A stretch of 46,524 nucleotides of DNA from Erysipelotrichaceae bacterium (GCA_021201315.1 JAJQFG010000052.1:1-46524); one strand, 5' to 3'; shown: positions 24,864-33,964, numbered from the stretch's first letter. The notes: a model not told the origin generated them from the sequence alone. Numbers and translations: made by a program.

Positions 24864-27800
24864 ATGAAAAAGATTATTCAAATTATTAAAGATAATCCAG
24901 CATATATTGCTATGCTTAAAGGCAAAGGAGACATTGTTGTATCACACGCTAGCGATGAGGCTATCCTCATTGCTAGTGCTTTTTTGACGTTACCACGTCA
25001 TATGTTAATCGTTAAAGATAGTTTATATCAAGCTCAATTATTATATGGACAATTACAAGAATTATTAAATAATCAGGTTTTATTCTTTCCTAGTGATGAA
25101 TCATTAAGAGTTGAAGCTTTAGCGGCTTCAGGAGAAATCATGGGTGAAAGAATTAGTACACTTTATGAATTAACCAATGATCAACCTAAAGTAGTGATAT
25201 GTCATACACATTCATTAATTCGATACATTCCTAATAAAGAATTATATTTATCCCATGTTATTCATTTAAAAACAGGGGATATTATTAAGCCATTATATTT
25301 AAGAGAAAAACTATATCAAGGTGGTTATTCATCTACGCAACGTGTTGATGAACCTTTTTACTTTTCTAAACGTGGTGGTGTTATTGATGTTTATTCAATT
25401 CAATATGATAATCCTATTCGTATTGAATTCTTTGATGATGAAATAGAAAGCATTCGTTTTTATGATCGTAATACACAACGTTCTTTACAACGCGTTGATG
25501 AAGTGACTATATTACCCGCAACGGATATTTTGTATCCTGATAACGAAGTTAATCATGTTATTGAAAAAATTGAAGAATTACAGAATAGTACTAAATGTGA
25601 AGGATTTGAAGAAAATCTTGAAGAAGAGATTTCATTAGATATTGAATCATTAAAAAATCATAATGGTAATAATCGTTTATACCAATATATGGGTTTATTC
25701 ACATCATCCACAAACTTACTCGATTACTTCAACAAACCACTAATAATTACTTCATGCGATGAAAAAATAAAAAACATATATAAACAATATGCTGAAGAAA
25801 CATTCTATTATCATTTAGAACTTCAAAGTATGGGACGTATGGTTAAAGGCTTAAAACTTTACAATGATGTACAAACACTGATTAAAAATCATACAATAGA
25901 TTTTATCGATCTCAAAACAAAAGAAAAACAAATTACTTTCAATACAAGTGCAGTTACACTACCATTAGTTAATGAAAAACAATTAGCTAATGATATACAA
26001 AATCTGCAAAGAAATAATAAAATACTCATGTGTCTTTCTAATCAGCATCAAATAGATAGAATGATAGACTTATTAGAAAACTATCAAATTCCTTATACTT
26101 TAGTAGCCAATGATGATCAAATCTATGATGGTATCAATATCTACTTAGGGCATCTTAAAACTGGTATAGATTTCTATGAGGAACATGTTGTATTACTAAC
26201 AGAAACAGAATTGTTTAAAATTCATTCAAGACCTAAAAAAGGCTATATTAAATATCGTGATGCTAAAATTATTAACGATTATAATGAACTTAATATTGGT
26301 GATTATGTTGTTCATGATACTCATGGTATTGGTCAATATATGGGTATTAAAACCTTAGAAGTAAAAGGCACAAAACGAGATTATCTTTATATTGCTTATA
26401 AAGGTAATGATACTTTATACATTCCTGTAGAAAACTTTAAACTTGTAAGAAAATATGCTTCTAGAGATGGAAAACCACCTAAGGTTCATGCTTTAAATAG
26501 TGTTGAATGGAAAAAAACCAAAGCACGTGTTAGAAATAAGGTTGATGATTTAGCCGATAGACTTGTAGAACTTTATGCTAAACGTATGCAACAAGTAGGT
26601 TTTGCATATCCTGAAGATGATGAAATGCAATTAGAGTTTGAGGCAAAATTTGGTTATGAACTCACACCTGATCAACAACGTTCAGTTGATGAAATTAAAG
26701 CCGATATGGAAAAACCTCAACCAATGGATCGATTACTTTGTGGTGATGTAGGATTTGGTAAAACAGAAGTAGCACTAAGAGCTTGCTTTAAAGCTATTCT
26801 TGCGCAAAAACAAGTCGCTTTTTTATGCCCTACAACCATTCTATCATCTCAACACTACCGTACCTTTACAGAACGTTTTAAAGATTATCCAATCAATGTT
26901 GCTCTGTTGAATCGTTTTACATCTGCTAAAGACAAAAAACAAATCTTAAAAGATGTTAAAGAAGGAAAAATAGATTTATTAGTTGGTACTCATCGTATTT
27001 TATCTAAGGACGTTGAATTTAAAGATTTAGGATTATTATGTATTGATGAAGAACAACGTTTTGGCGTTAGACAAAAAGAAAAAATCAAAGAATTAAGAGA
27101 AACAATAGATGTATTAACCTTAACTGCCACACCAATTCCTCGAACTCTACAAATGTCACTCATGGGTATTCGTGGTTTATCCCAAATCGAAACACCACCA
27201 CTCAACAGAATGCCTGTACAAACATATGTTATGGAAAAAAATGATGCATTAATAAAACAAGTCATTGAAAGAGAATTAGGAAGAAATGGACAAATATTCT
27301 ATTTATATAATCGTACTGAAAGTATTGAACAAGTTGCGAAAAATATCCAACAACTAGTTCCTCAAGCACGTATAGGTATTGGCCATGGACAAATGAATAA
27401 AGATACGCTAGAGCGTGTTATGCAACGTTTTATTGATAAAGAATATGATATATTGGTATGTACAACCATTATTGAAACTGGTATTGATATTTCAAATGCC
27501 AATACAATTATTATTGAAGATGCTGATCGTTTTGGTTTATCACAGCTTTATCAGATTAAAGGTAGAGTAGGAAGAAGTGAACGAGTGGCTTATGCATATT
27601 TGTTGTATGCTAAAGATAAGCAATTAAATGAAGAGGCTACAAAACGTTTAAAAGCTATCAAGGAGTTTGCTCAATTAGGTAGTGGATATAAGATAGCGAT
27701 GCGTGATTTGTCTATTCGTGGTTCTGGTGATATTTTGGGTGGTGAACAAGCTGGTTTTATTGATACAATTGGTTTTGATATGTATATGAAGATTTTACAG

Positions 27801-28292
27801 GATGCGATTGATGAAAAACAAGGTAAGCAATCTCAAAGTAAAGAAGTTCCTACACAGAATATTAATGTAGAAGGTTATATTCCTGAAAACTATGTAGAAA
27901 GTGATATCGAAAAACTCAATTTATACCAACAAATTTATAATGCCCGTACCTTAGAAGAAATTGATGTATTAGAAAAAGAATTAAAAGATTTATATGGTAC
28001 ATTACCAAAAGAAGTCAATAACATTGTCTTAAAACGTGAATATGAAATACTATGTACTCTAGATTTTGTAGCATCGTCTAATGAAGATAAAGATACTATT
28101 TCTATAACATTAACAGCTGATTATTCTTCTCATGTTGATGGTAATGAATTGTTTATATTATGTAATCGATTATTCACTAAACCAAAACTTAAATACGAAA
28201 ACAATCAAATAACTATTCAAATATCAACCCATGGTGAATGGTTACCATATGCTATTGAATTACTTAATGAATTAAAAAACGAATCCAAATAA
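24864..28292 (+). CDS. mfd: Transcription-repair coupling factor
   Basis: Seen: 1142 residues in the standard order. An N-terminal UvrB-like part (PRHMLIVKDSLYQAQLL, FPSDESLRVEA) is followed by a CarD/RID RNA-polymerase-interaction domain (about 470-540, GDYVVHDTHGIGQYMGI). The helicase domains have Walker A GDVGFGKTEV, DEEQ in CIDEEQRFG, TATPIPRTLQMS and QIKGRVGRSERVAYAYLL. A TRCF C-terminal domain ends the protein. Family knowledge: removes stalled RNA polymerase at lesions and recruits UvrA. RBS TAGGAGG. Its terminator overlaps the stop codon and serves the converging gene too. No broken motif was noticed. Confidence 0.97.
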   Translation: MKKIIQIIKDNPAYIAMLKGKGDIVVSHASDEAILIASAFLTLPRHMLIVKDSLYQAQLLYGQLQELLNNQVLFFPSDESLRVEALAASGEIMGERISTLYELTNDQPKVVICHTHSLIRYIPNKELYLSHVIHLKTGDIIKPLYLREKLYQGGYSSTQRVDEPFYFSKRGGVIDVYSIQYDNPIRIEFFDDEIESIRFYDRNTQRSLQRVDEVTILPATDILYPDNEVNHVIEKIEELQNSTKCEGFEENLEEEISLDIESLKNHNGNNRLYQYMGLFTSSTNLLDYFNKPLIITSCDEKIKNIYKQYAEETFYYHLELQSMGRMVKGLKLYNDVQTLIKNHTIDFIDLKTKEKQITFNTSAVTLPLVNEKQLANDIQNLQRNNKILMCLSNQHQIDRMIDLLENYQIPYTLVANDDQIYDGINIYLGHLKTGIDFYEEHVVLLTETELFKIHSRPKKGYIKYRDAKIINDYNELNIGDYVVHDTHGIGQYMGIKTLEVKGTKRDYLYIAYKGNDTLYIPVENFKLVRKYASRDGKPPKVHALNSVEWKKTKARVRNKVDDLADRLVELYAKRMQQVGFAYPEDDEMQLEFEAKFGYELTPDQQRSVDEIKADMEKPQPMDRLLCGDVGFGKTEVALRACFKAILAQKQVAFLCPTTILSSQHYRTFTERFKDYPINVALLNRFTSAKDKKQILKDVKEGKIDLLVGTHRILSKDVEFKDLGLLCIDEEQRFGVRQKEKIKELRETIDVLTLTATPIPRTLQMSLMGIRGLSQIETPPLNRMPVQTYVMEKNDALIKQVIERELGRNGQIFYLYNRTESIEQVAKNIQQLVPQARIGIGHGQMNKDTLERVMQRFIDKEYDILVCTTIIETGIDISNANTIIIEDADRFGLSQLYQIKGRVGRSERVAYAYLLYAKDKQLNEEATKRLKAIKEFAQLGSGYKIAMRDLSIRGSGDILGGEQAGFIDTIGFDMYMKILQDAIDEKQGKQSQSKEVPTQNINVEGYIPENYVESDIEKLNLYQQIYNARTLEEIDVLEKELKDLYGTLPKEVNNIVLKREYEILCTLDFVASSNEDKDTISITLTADYSSHVDGNELFILCNRLFTKPKLKYENNQITIQISTHGEWLPYAIELLNELKNESK

Positions 28293-28305
28293 TGGATTCA
28301 TTTTT
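28280..28305. terminator. Terminator between converging mfd and dUTPase-like genes
   Basis: GAATCCA/TGGATTC stem with loop AATAA over the mfd stop codon. T tract on the plus strand; AT-rich (ttttttaat) on the minus strand. Confidence 0.75.
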
Positions 28306-28747
28306 CATAATAATCAATAATTTCACCAGTATGAATACCTAAACGAAAACCTAATGTAAAATAATCATTAATCGTATTTTGATATGTTTCACTAGAATAA
28401 TTTTGACCAACTTCAATAATAGATTGATAAATCTTATAGAACAATGATATTAAATCAATATTCTCAGGTATTTCTCTATGTTCCTTAATTGTATCAATAC
28501 GCAATTCATAACCAATAGACATCAACATAGTTAAACCACTTAAATATACTTCTAATAATTTATCATGATTAATAGGTTCTTTACTCTCCCAAAACAAATA
28601 AATTCTAGATTCTTGAGAAACTTCACTTAAATCATGTAAAAAAGCTAAGACCTTTTGATTTAATCTATGAATATTTAATACTTCATTCTTTGTTGTTGCA
28701 ACTTCTCTATTAATATAAACTTGATATAACTTAGCAACATCATTCAT
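28298..28747 (-). CDS. Dimeric dUTPase/MazG-like all-alpha protein, degenerate metal site
   Basis: Seen: about 149 residues, all helical. HDLSEVSQESRIYLFWES aligns with ELGELANExRxFKFWS, the metal-binding helix of dimeric dUTPases (PF08761). LLEVYLSGLTMLMSIGYEL aligns with LEEYVDGLHFLLSLG, and the C-terminus GEIIDYYEK also fits. Family knowledge: these hydrolyse dUTP/dUDP using acidic residues in both helices. Odd: in the second helix the usual Glu-Asp pair is Val and Ser, so catalysis may be lost or the substrate changed. Start: the ATG at 28747 follows AGGTGA; the longer GTG start at 28756 lies inside that site. Confidence 0.65.
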   Translation of the reverse strand: MNDVAKLYQVYINREVATTKNEVLNIHRLNQKVLAFLHDLSEVSQESRIYLFWESKEPINHDKLLEVYLSGLTMLMSIGYELRIDTIKEHREIPENIDLISLFYKIYQSIIEVGQNYSSETYQNTINDYFTLGFRLGIHTGEIIDYYEK

Positions 28748-28797
28748 TATCCTCACCTCTAGAATATTATTAACCTATAATATGAATTTTGTTTGAA

Positions 28798-29364
28798 TTA
28801 AAAAGCAATAATACTTAAATGTTCTAATAAAATCTTTACCCCAATTAATATCAGAATAACACCACCAGCAATCTCTGCACGGGCTTTATACTTAGTTCCA
28901 AAAATATGTCCAATAACAACCCCAGCAATAGAAATAACAAACGTTGTTATACCAATAATCATAACAGAACTAACAATATTCACATTCAAAAATGCAAACG
29001 TCACACCAACAGCCAAAGCATCAATAGACGTTGCAATTGCTAATGGTAACATAGCTTTAATAGAAAAATCAGGCTCTAAATTTTCTTCATCACCCTCTAA
29101 TGCTTCCTTAATCATATTCAAGCCTATAAGCGCCAGTAAAATAAAAGCTATCCAATGATCAATACTCTCAATTTTATCTGCAAATTGTACTCCTAAAACA
29201 TATCCAATGGTAGGCATCAAAGCCTGAAATACACCAAACCATAAACCACAAATTAAAGCATGCTTAGCTGATAGTTTCCTCGTTGTCAAACCTTTACAAA
29301 TACTCACTGCAAAGGCATCCATAGCTAAACCAACACCAATTAATACGACTTCAAAAAAACCCAT
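28798..29364 (-). CDS. mntP: Manganese efflux pump MntP
   Basis: Seen: 188 residues in six hydrophobic segments, with the duplicated MntP motifs [17 protein letters not shown] (residues about 11-27) and [15 protein letters not shown] (about 111-125), whose aspartates are needed for transport. Family knowledge: MntP exports Mn2+ and protects from manganese toxicity. The upstream leader is a yybP-ykoY manganese riboswitch with a terminator, which fits exactly. A charged loop ([10 protein letters not shown]) separates the halves. RBS TAGGAGG lies before the ATG. Confidence 0.95.
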   Translation of the reverse strand: MGFFEVVLIGVGLAMDAFAVSICKGLTTRKLSAKHALICGLWFGVFQALMPTIGYVLGVQFADKIESIDHWIAFILLALIGLNMIKEALEGDEENLEPDFSIKAMLPLAIATSIDALAVGVTFAFLNVNIVSSVMIIGITTFVISIAGVVIGHIFGTKYKARAEIAGGVILILIGVKILLEHLSIIAF

Positions 29365-29380
29365 TTTCTTTCCTCCTACT

Positions 29381-29423
29381 AAAAAAGAGACATGGCTGCA
29401 TTATAAAAATGCAGACAAGTCTC
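29381..29423 (-). terminator. Riboswitch-controlled terminator before mntP
   Basis: On the minus strand the arms GAGACTTGTCTGCATT and AATGCAGCCATGTCTC pair along 16 positions with one mismatch and one wobble, followed by six T. It lies directly after the riboswitch core and 16 bases before the mntP start. Confidence 0.82.
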
Positions 29424-29506
29424 ATTATTTAAAATCGTGCCAGATAATTAATTATCAGTGTGTTGACAAGATTACACGTGTCCGTGCTAACTACTCCCTT
29501 ATCTTA
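29424..29506 (-). promoter_or_regulatory. yybP-ykoY manganese riboswitch
   Basis: Read on the minus strand, the leader has AAGGGAGTAG near its 5' end, CTTGTCAACAC in the middle and TATCTGGCACG later, spaced as in the yybP-ykoY class, and then a terminator. Family knowledge: Mn2+ binding stabilises the aptamer and prevents termination, turning on manganese export. The position before mntP is the classic one. Confidence 0.82.
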
Positions 29507-29512
29507 GTGGTT

Positions 29513-29541
29513 ATTCTATCATTTGAAAAAATCTCTGTCAA
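29513..29541 (-). promoter_or_regulatory. Promoter of the mntP riboswitch transcript
   Basis: Minus strand TTGACA (29541-29536), 17-base spacer, TAGAAT (29518-29513). The -35 overlaps the yigZ stop codon. Confidence 0.8.
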
Positions 29542-30131
29542 TCTTTTTCAATATAATCATGACCAATAATTTCATATTCAACTTGATTATTCGTCATTTC
29601 AATAATAGCTTTAATAAATGTTTCATCTTTGATAAAGCATTGATATGAGACTTGTTCATTATATGCTATATCAATACATTTTATGTGGTGTACTTTCAAC
29701 AAATAATCAAATTTTCTTGTATAAGTATAATCAATATCTATTTGATATAAATCTACAAGTTCCTTTTCGACAATCTCTGCTACTTTTAAACATTCTGAAA
29801 CACTTTGACTATAAGCTCTTGTCAAACCGCCAGCACCTAATTTAATACCTCCAAAATATCTTGTTACAATAGCAATTATATTACTCAATCCTTGCATCTT
29901 TAAAACATTAAGCATAGGAACACCCGCAGTACCTGATGGTTCTCCATCATCATTAGCACGCTCATATGGAGGAATAATATAAGCAATACAATTATGAGTT
30001 GCATCATTTTTACTATACAGTTGTATAAAATCCTTAGCTTTATCAATATCACTACAAGGAATAAGATGACATATAAATTCTGATTTTTTTATAATTAATG
30101 TATGTGTTGTATATTCTTTAATTGATAACAT
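29538..30131 (-). CDS. YigZ/IMPACT family protein
   Basis: Seen: 197 residues with a UPF0029/IMPACT N-terminal domain: KKSEFICHLIPC, ATHNCIAYII, NDDGEPSGTAGVPMLNVL and the signature IVTRYFGGIKLGAGGLTRAYS (about 88-108). A smaller C-terminal domain (DUF1949-like) follows from about 135. Family knowledge: bacterial YigZ is linked to ribosome/translation-related roles but the activity is unproven. It lies upstream of mntP on the same strand, but mntP has its own promoter. RBS AAAAGGA upstream of the ATG. Confidence 0.92.
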   Translation of the reverse strand: MLSIKEYTTHTLIIKKSEFICHLIPCSDIDKAKDFIQLYSKNDATHNCIAYIIPPYERANDDGEPSGTAGVPMLNVLKMQGLSNIIAIVTRYFGGIKLGAGGLTRAYSQSVSECLKVAEIVEKELVDLYQIDIDYTYTRKFDYLLKVHHIKCIDIAYNEQVSYQCFIKDETFIKAIIEMTNNQVEYEIIGHDYIEKD

Positions 30132-30188
30132 AAGTTAACCGTCCTTTTCTTATTTATATCATATTTTATTGATAAAATGAAGAAAGAG

Positions 30189-30216
30189 TTGACAAGAATA
30201 GTTAAATAATTATAAT
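30189..30216 (+). promoter_or_regulatory. Upstream promoter of the degV operon (P1)
   Basis: TTGACA (30189-30194), 16-base spacer, TATAAT (30211-30216). A second promoter lies 64 bases downstream of the -10. Confidence 0.65.
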
Positions 30217-30279
30217 TAATATGTAAAATGATAATGAAAACTATATAAAGAAGAAATAAAAACAAAATATAAGTTAACA

Positions 30280-30308
30280 TTGTCAAAACGATAGGATTGT
30301 TTTATAAT
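30280..30308 (+). promoter_or_regulatory. Proximal promoter of the degV operon (P2)
   Basis: TTGTCA (30280-30285), 17-base spacer, TATAAT (30303-30308), 26 bases before the degV ATG. Confidence 0.78.
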
Positions 30309-30334
30309 GAGATTAAAGACAAGGAGGGATAGTT

Positions 30335-31195
30335 ATGGGTAAAATAGCTATTTTAGCTGATAGTGGATGCCAATTAGAAATAGGGCAATATGAAGATCAA
30401 GGTATTTATATTGTACCTCTTTGTATTACTATAAAAGGAAAAACATATACTGACCAAGAAGATATAACTTCTTTAGAAGTTTTTGAAATGATGGATAAAG
30501 AAAAAATAGCTGTGCAAACAAGTCAGCCGATTCCTGGAGTTATTGTTAAAACTTTAGAAAAAATAAGAAATGCAGGTTATGATGAAGTTATAGGATTACC
30601 TATTGGAACAGGATTATCTTCAACTTTAAATGCTATGCGTATGGCTGCAGAAATGGTTGATATTCCTATAACACTTATTGATACGAAAGGAACTGCAGGA
30701 AATCATAAATATTTAACATTGCTTGCTTCTAAACTTATTCAAGCAGGTAAGAAATTAGAAGAGATAAAAAGTATTTTAGAAGATCTTGTAGAACATTCTG
30801 GAACAATTATTACGACACCAAATATGACACAATTAAAACGTGGAGGACGTGTAACTCCAGCAGTTGCTTTAATAGCCAATATGTTAAAAATTGTTCCTGT
30901 ACTAGAACTCAATGGTGAATTAGGTGGTAAGATTGATACACTTGCTACAGTTAGAACATTTACTCGTGCTAAACAAACAATGGTCAATCGTTTGGTAGAA
31001 TTAGGTGTTAATGCAAAAGAATATCATATTACCATTGAACATGTTTTAGATACTAATGCTGCTAAAGATTTACAAAAAATGATTCAAGATAAAATTGGTG
31101 ATGTTGAAATGGATGTAAGGGAATTACCAGCCGTTGTTGGTGCACATATGGGTGTAGGCGGTTTAGGTGTTCAATATATAAAAAAATATTCATAG
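30335..31195 (+). CDS. DegV family fatty-acid-binding protein
   Basis: Seen: 286 residues with the DegV fold: ILADSGCQLE at the start, QTSQPIPG (about 61-68), GLPIGTGLSSTLNAM, DTKGTAGNHKYL, and a C-terminal HMGVGGLGV. Family knowledge: DegV/FakB proteins hold a fatty acid for phosphorylation by the kinase FakA, which feeds phospholipid synthesis. No fakA is in the window, but FakB genes are often unlinked. RBS AAGGAGG. It is followed after 9 bases by a small coiled-coil gene in the same operon. Two tandem promoters precede it. Confidence 0.93.
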   Translation: MGKIAILADSGCQLEIGQYEDQGIYIVPLCITIKGKTYTDQEDITSLEVFEMMDKEKIAVQTSQPIPGVIVKTLEKIRNAGYDEVIGLPIGTGLSSTLNAMRMAAEMVDIPITLIDTKGTAGNHKYLTLLASKLIQAGKKLEEIKSILEDLVEHSGTIITTPNMTQLKRGGRVTPAVALIANMLKIVPVLELNGELGGKIDTLATVRTFTRAKQTMVNRLVELGVNAKEYHITIEHVLDTNAAKDLQKMIQDKIGDVEMDVRELPAVVGAHMGVGGLGVQYIKKYS

Positions 31196-31204
31196 GAGGT
31201 ATTT

Positions 31205-31480
31205 ATGGCACTATTTGATGATTTCACAAAAAAAGCCGCAAAAGTTACTGAAGGTGCAATTGATAAAACTCAGGAACTAGCTGGTAGCGCAAAATTGAAA
31301 CTTAAAATTAAGAATCTTGAAACAGATCGAGAAGATGTTTATTGTAAATTAGGTCAATATTATTATGAACTTATAAAAAACGATGATGATCTTAATGATG
31401 ATGTTAAAGAAAATTGTCAGAAGATTGTTGAATTAACAAATCAAATCGAACAATTAAAACAACAATTAGACGAAGTATAA
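31205..31480 (+). CDS. Small coiled-coil protein of unknown function
   Basis: I do not recognise a named family. It is 91 residues, mostly charged helix: an amphipathic N-terminus (FDDFTKKAAKVTEGAIDKTQEL), a middle with VYCKLGQYYYEL, and a C-terminal coiled coil (EQLKQQLDEV). This layout is common among small proteins in gut Firmicutes that end in a coiled coil after a YxxLGxxYY motif. The gene follows degV by 9 bases with a good ribosome site (ATAGGAGG) and is ended by a perfect terminator, so it is a real operon member. Confidence 0.75.
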   Translation: MALFDDFTKKAAKVTEGAIDKTQELAGSAKLKLKIKNLETDREDVYCKLGQYYYELIKNDDDLNDDVKENCQKIVELTNQIEQLKQQLDEV

Positions 31481-31507
31481 TGTTAAGCTTATGAAGCTTA
31501 ACATTTT
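31481..31507 (+). terminator. Intrinsic terminator of the degV operon
   Basis: Perfect 10-bp stem TGTTAAGCTT/AAGCTTAACA with loop ATG, then TTTT. Confidence 0.85.
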
Positions 31508-31526
31508 AAAAAAATCAACTTTTTAA

Positions 31527-31554
31527 AAATAAGTCCACTTTTTTGGACTTATTT
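31527..31554. terminator. Second hairpin after the degV operon
   Basis: 11-bp stem AAATAAGTCCA/TGGACTTATTT with a T-rich loop. No clean T run follows on the plus strand (GGCCGTTTTT), so it may be a back-up terminator or a regulatory hairpin. Confidence 0.45.
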
Positions 31555-31618
31555 GGCCGTTTTTCAAATCATGAATTTTTGAAATCTAGTATAATATAGA
31601 TGTAAGGAGATGATTGAT

Positions 31619-32227
31619 ATGAAAAAAGATTATAATAGTTTGTATCATATAAGTTGGAAAGAAAAGAAACAATATTTATGTGAGGTATGTTTAGATAAAG
31701 AAATACAGGATTTATTATATGAATGTATGACTAATCATCAATTGAAAAGTTTATTACATTGTTCAACAATTACAAATGTCATCTATCATGATGCATTAAA
31801 AAATCTGTATCATGTAGAAGACTTTGAAACTATGGAATATCATCTCATTATGATGAATAGTATATTTCATAATAGTAATTATGATCATGTTAAAGAAGAA
31901 TTATTAGAGCGTATTTGTGTTAAACCAGTTGATTTAAAAAAATATTGTGTTATTAGACATTTAATTAACTTTAAAGCTTTAGATTTTAAAAAGCTTGTTG
32001 ATACTTTGCAGGTACATTTTTCTTCATCTTATGAAGAATGTGCTAAGATTTGTCTAATTGAAAATCAATATGATTTAGCTTTTCAATACATGATGAAATT
32101 AGATTATTTAGAAAACGAAGCTATGATGGAACTTATGCATAGCTTTAGTACAACTTACTATTTACTTCTAAAAAATCACTATGCCTCTTCTTTACCAACT
32201 TACAGTTATCAACTAGCATTTAGTTAA
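31619..32227 (+). CDS. Helical protein of unknown function beside a WYL regulator
   Basis: I do not recognise this protein. It is about 202 residues, mostly helical, rich in Cys, His and Tyr, with no signal peptide or membrane segment. The series of paired helices suggests a repeat-like alpha-alpha fold. The ATG at 31619 is chosen because AAGGAGA lies 8 bases before it; the in-frame ATG at 31610 touches that site. A TATAAT box is at 31590-31595. The WYL-family gene starts 10 bases after its stop, so the two form an operon. Inference: it may be a partner, target or sensor protein for that regulator. Confidence 0.7.
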   Translation: MKKDYNSLYHISWKEKKQYLCEVCLDKEIQDLLYECMTNHQLKSLLHCSTITNVIYHDALKNLYHVEDFETMEYHLIMMNSIFHNSNYDHVKEELLERICVKPVDLKKYCVIRHLINFKALDFKKLVDTLQVHFSSSYEECAKICLIENQYDLAFQYMMKLDYLENEAMMELMHSFSTTYYLLLKNHYASSLPTYSYQLAFS

Positions 32228-32237
32228 AGGAGAATAT

Positions 32238-33227
32238 ATGGGTAAGAAAATGTTTGCATTATTACAAATATTGATGAGATCCTCTCATCAATATTTAACT
32301 GCTGAAGAAATCAAGCAACAGCTTGAATCTTATGATATTTATGTTGAAAGAAAAAATATTTACGCCATTATTAAACAAATAAATCAATTCTTTTATCCTA
32401 TCTTTCAAGACAATCTTATTAAGAGTGTACAAAGAGGCGGTAATTATCTAAGTCTTGATTATTTTGAAGATGGCGAACTACAATTCCTTTTAGATAATAT
32501 CACCTATCATGAAGATCTCAATAAAGAAGATAAACAAAAACTTAAAAATAAACTCTATAACTTATCTTCATTACTACAACAACACCGTCTCATTGATAAT
32601 GAAACCACTTCAAAACCACAAACATTTTCTTTACTCATCAATTTAACAACCATTATGAAAGCCATTGAAATGAAAATGATGTTATCCTTTCAATATATTA
32701 ATTATGAAATAAAAGAACATCACTTAGTTGAAGTTCCTTCTACTCATGGCAACAATCAAAGTCAATATACTTTATCACCCTATCAAATTGTATCATCCCA
32801 TAATCATTACTATGTTATAGGCTATAATGATATTCATCAAGATCGTTTATCCATATACCGTATTGATCGTATGCGTTATGTTCAAACAATCAAAAATGCT
32901 TATATTGATATAACAGAACAATTTGATGTTACAAATGAAATAAAGAAAATGACCAATATGTATACAAGTAATAAACATGATACTTTACAATTAGCATGTG
33001 ACAAAAGTATATTAAGAGAAATTGTTTCACATTTTGGTGAAGATATTTATATTGAAGAAACCCATAATGATCAATGCATAGCTATTATAGAAGATATACC
33101 AATATCTGATGGTTTAATTGGTTATTTAATGATGCTACAAAATCAAGTTAAGGTTATTGCACCTGTTTCTTTAAAAAATGAATTAATCAAACGTATACAA
33201 TTAATGATAAGGCAGTATGAGGATTAA
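32238..33227 (+). CDS. WYL-domain transcriptional regulator
   Basis: Seen: 329 residues. An N-terminal helix-turn-helix (LLQILMRSSHQYLTAEEIKQQLE, about 7-30) is followed by a linker, then a WYL domain at about 150-235 with MLSFQYINYEI, YTLSPYQIVSSHNHYYVIGYND and RLSIYRIDRM, the ligand-pocket Tyr/Arg pattern of the family. A C-terminal WCX-like domain ends the protein. Family knowledge: WYL regulators sense nucleotides or nucleic acids and often control defence, DNA repair or metabolism. No defence genes are adjacent here. RBS AAAGGAGA. Its likely target is its own two-gene operon. Confidence 0.87.
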   Translation: MGKKMFALLQILMRSSHQYLTAEEIKQQLESYDIYVERKNIYAIIKQINQFFYPIFQDNLIKSVQRGGNYLSLDYFEDGELQFLLDNITYHEDLNKEDKQKLKNKLYNLSSLLQQHRLIDNETTSKPQTFSLLINLTTIMKAIEMKMMLSFQYINYEIKEHHLVEVPSTHGNNQSQYTLSPYQIVSSHNHYYVIGYNDIHQDRLSIYRIDRMRYVQTIKNAYIDITEQFDVTNEIKKMTNMYTSNKHDTLQLACDKSILREIVSHFGEDIYIEETHNDQCIAIIEDIPISDGLIGYLMMLQNQVKVIAPVSLKNELIKRIQLMIRQYED

Positions 33228-33228
33228 C

Positions 33229-33257
33229 TTGTACTGTTCATTTTGATTTGATAAAAT
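33229..33257 (+). promoter_or_regulatory. Promoter of the Bce-type module
   Basis: TTGTAC (33229-33234), 17-base spacer, TAAAAT (33252-33257), 20 bases before the response-regulator ATG. Confidence 0.65.
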
Positions 33258-33277
33258 AAATATTAGGTGATATATAT

Positions 33278-33964
33278 ATGTATAAGATTATGATTGTAGA
33301 AGATGATGAAATCATCGCTAAAACAATTAAACAACATTTAGAAACATGGAACTATGAAGTCATGATCATTGATGATTTTGAACATGTATTAGACGTATTC
33401 ATGAAATATCAACCCCATCTCATATTATTAGATATTACATTACCTTATTATAATGGTTACTATTGGTGTCAACAAATACGCAACAAATCTGAAGTACCTA
33501 TTATATTTATATCTTCAGTTAATGAAAATATGAGCATTGTCAAGGCTATGAATATGGGTGGCGATGATTTTATCAACAAACCTTTTGATCTTAATATATT
33601 AACATCAAAAGTCCAAGCTATCATGCGTCGTACTTATACATTTTCAAAACAATTATCTCTAATGACTTATAAAGACCTTATATTAAATATCTTTGAAGCC
33701 ACACTCTCTTATCATAATATATCCATTGAACTTACAAGAAATGAATTAAAAATAGTGCAATTATTGATTAATAAACATGAAACATATGTTTCTAGAGATG
33801 AATTAATGATGGCATTATGGCAAAGTGATCAATTTATTGATGATAATACATTAAGTGTGAATATGAATCGTTTAAGAAAAAAATTAGAAATATTGAATAT
33901 TCAAAACTTAATCACAACTAAGAAAGGTTTAGGGTATATGTTAGCTTATGATGAATTATCTTAG
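33278..33964 (+). CDS. OmpR-family response regulator (BceR-like)
   Basis: Seen: 228 residues. The receiver domain has acidic pocket VEDDE (7-11), phosphorylated Asp in LLDITLPYYNG (about 52), Thr/Ser switch IFISS, and Lys in INKPFD (about 102). A winged-helix C-terminal domain has LTRNELKIVQLL and VNMNRLRKKLE. Family knowledge: BceR-type regulators switch on peptide-antibiotic ABC transporters in response to a kinase and the transporter itself. The histidine kinase gene overlaps by 17 bases and the BceAB-like transporter follows. RBS AGGTGAT. Confidence 0.92.
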   Translation: MYKIMIVEDDEIIAKTIKQHLETWNYEVMIIDDFEHVLDVFMKYQPHLILLDITLPYYNGYYWCQQIRNKSEVPIIFISSVNENMSIVKAMNMGGDDFINKPFDLNILTSKVQAIMRRTYTFSKQLSLMTYKDLILNIFEATLSYHNISIELTRNELKIVQLLINKHETYVSRDELMMALWQSDQFIDDNTLSVNMNRLRKKLEILNIQNLITTKKGLGYMLAYDELS

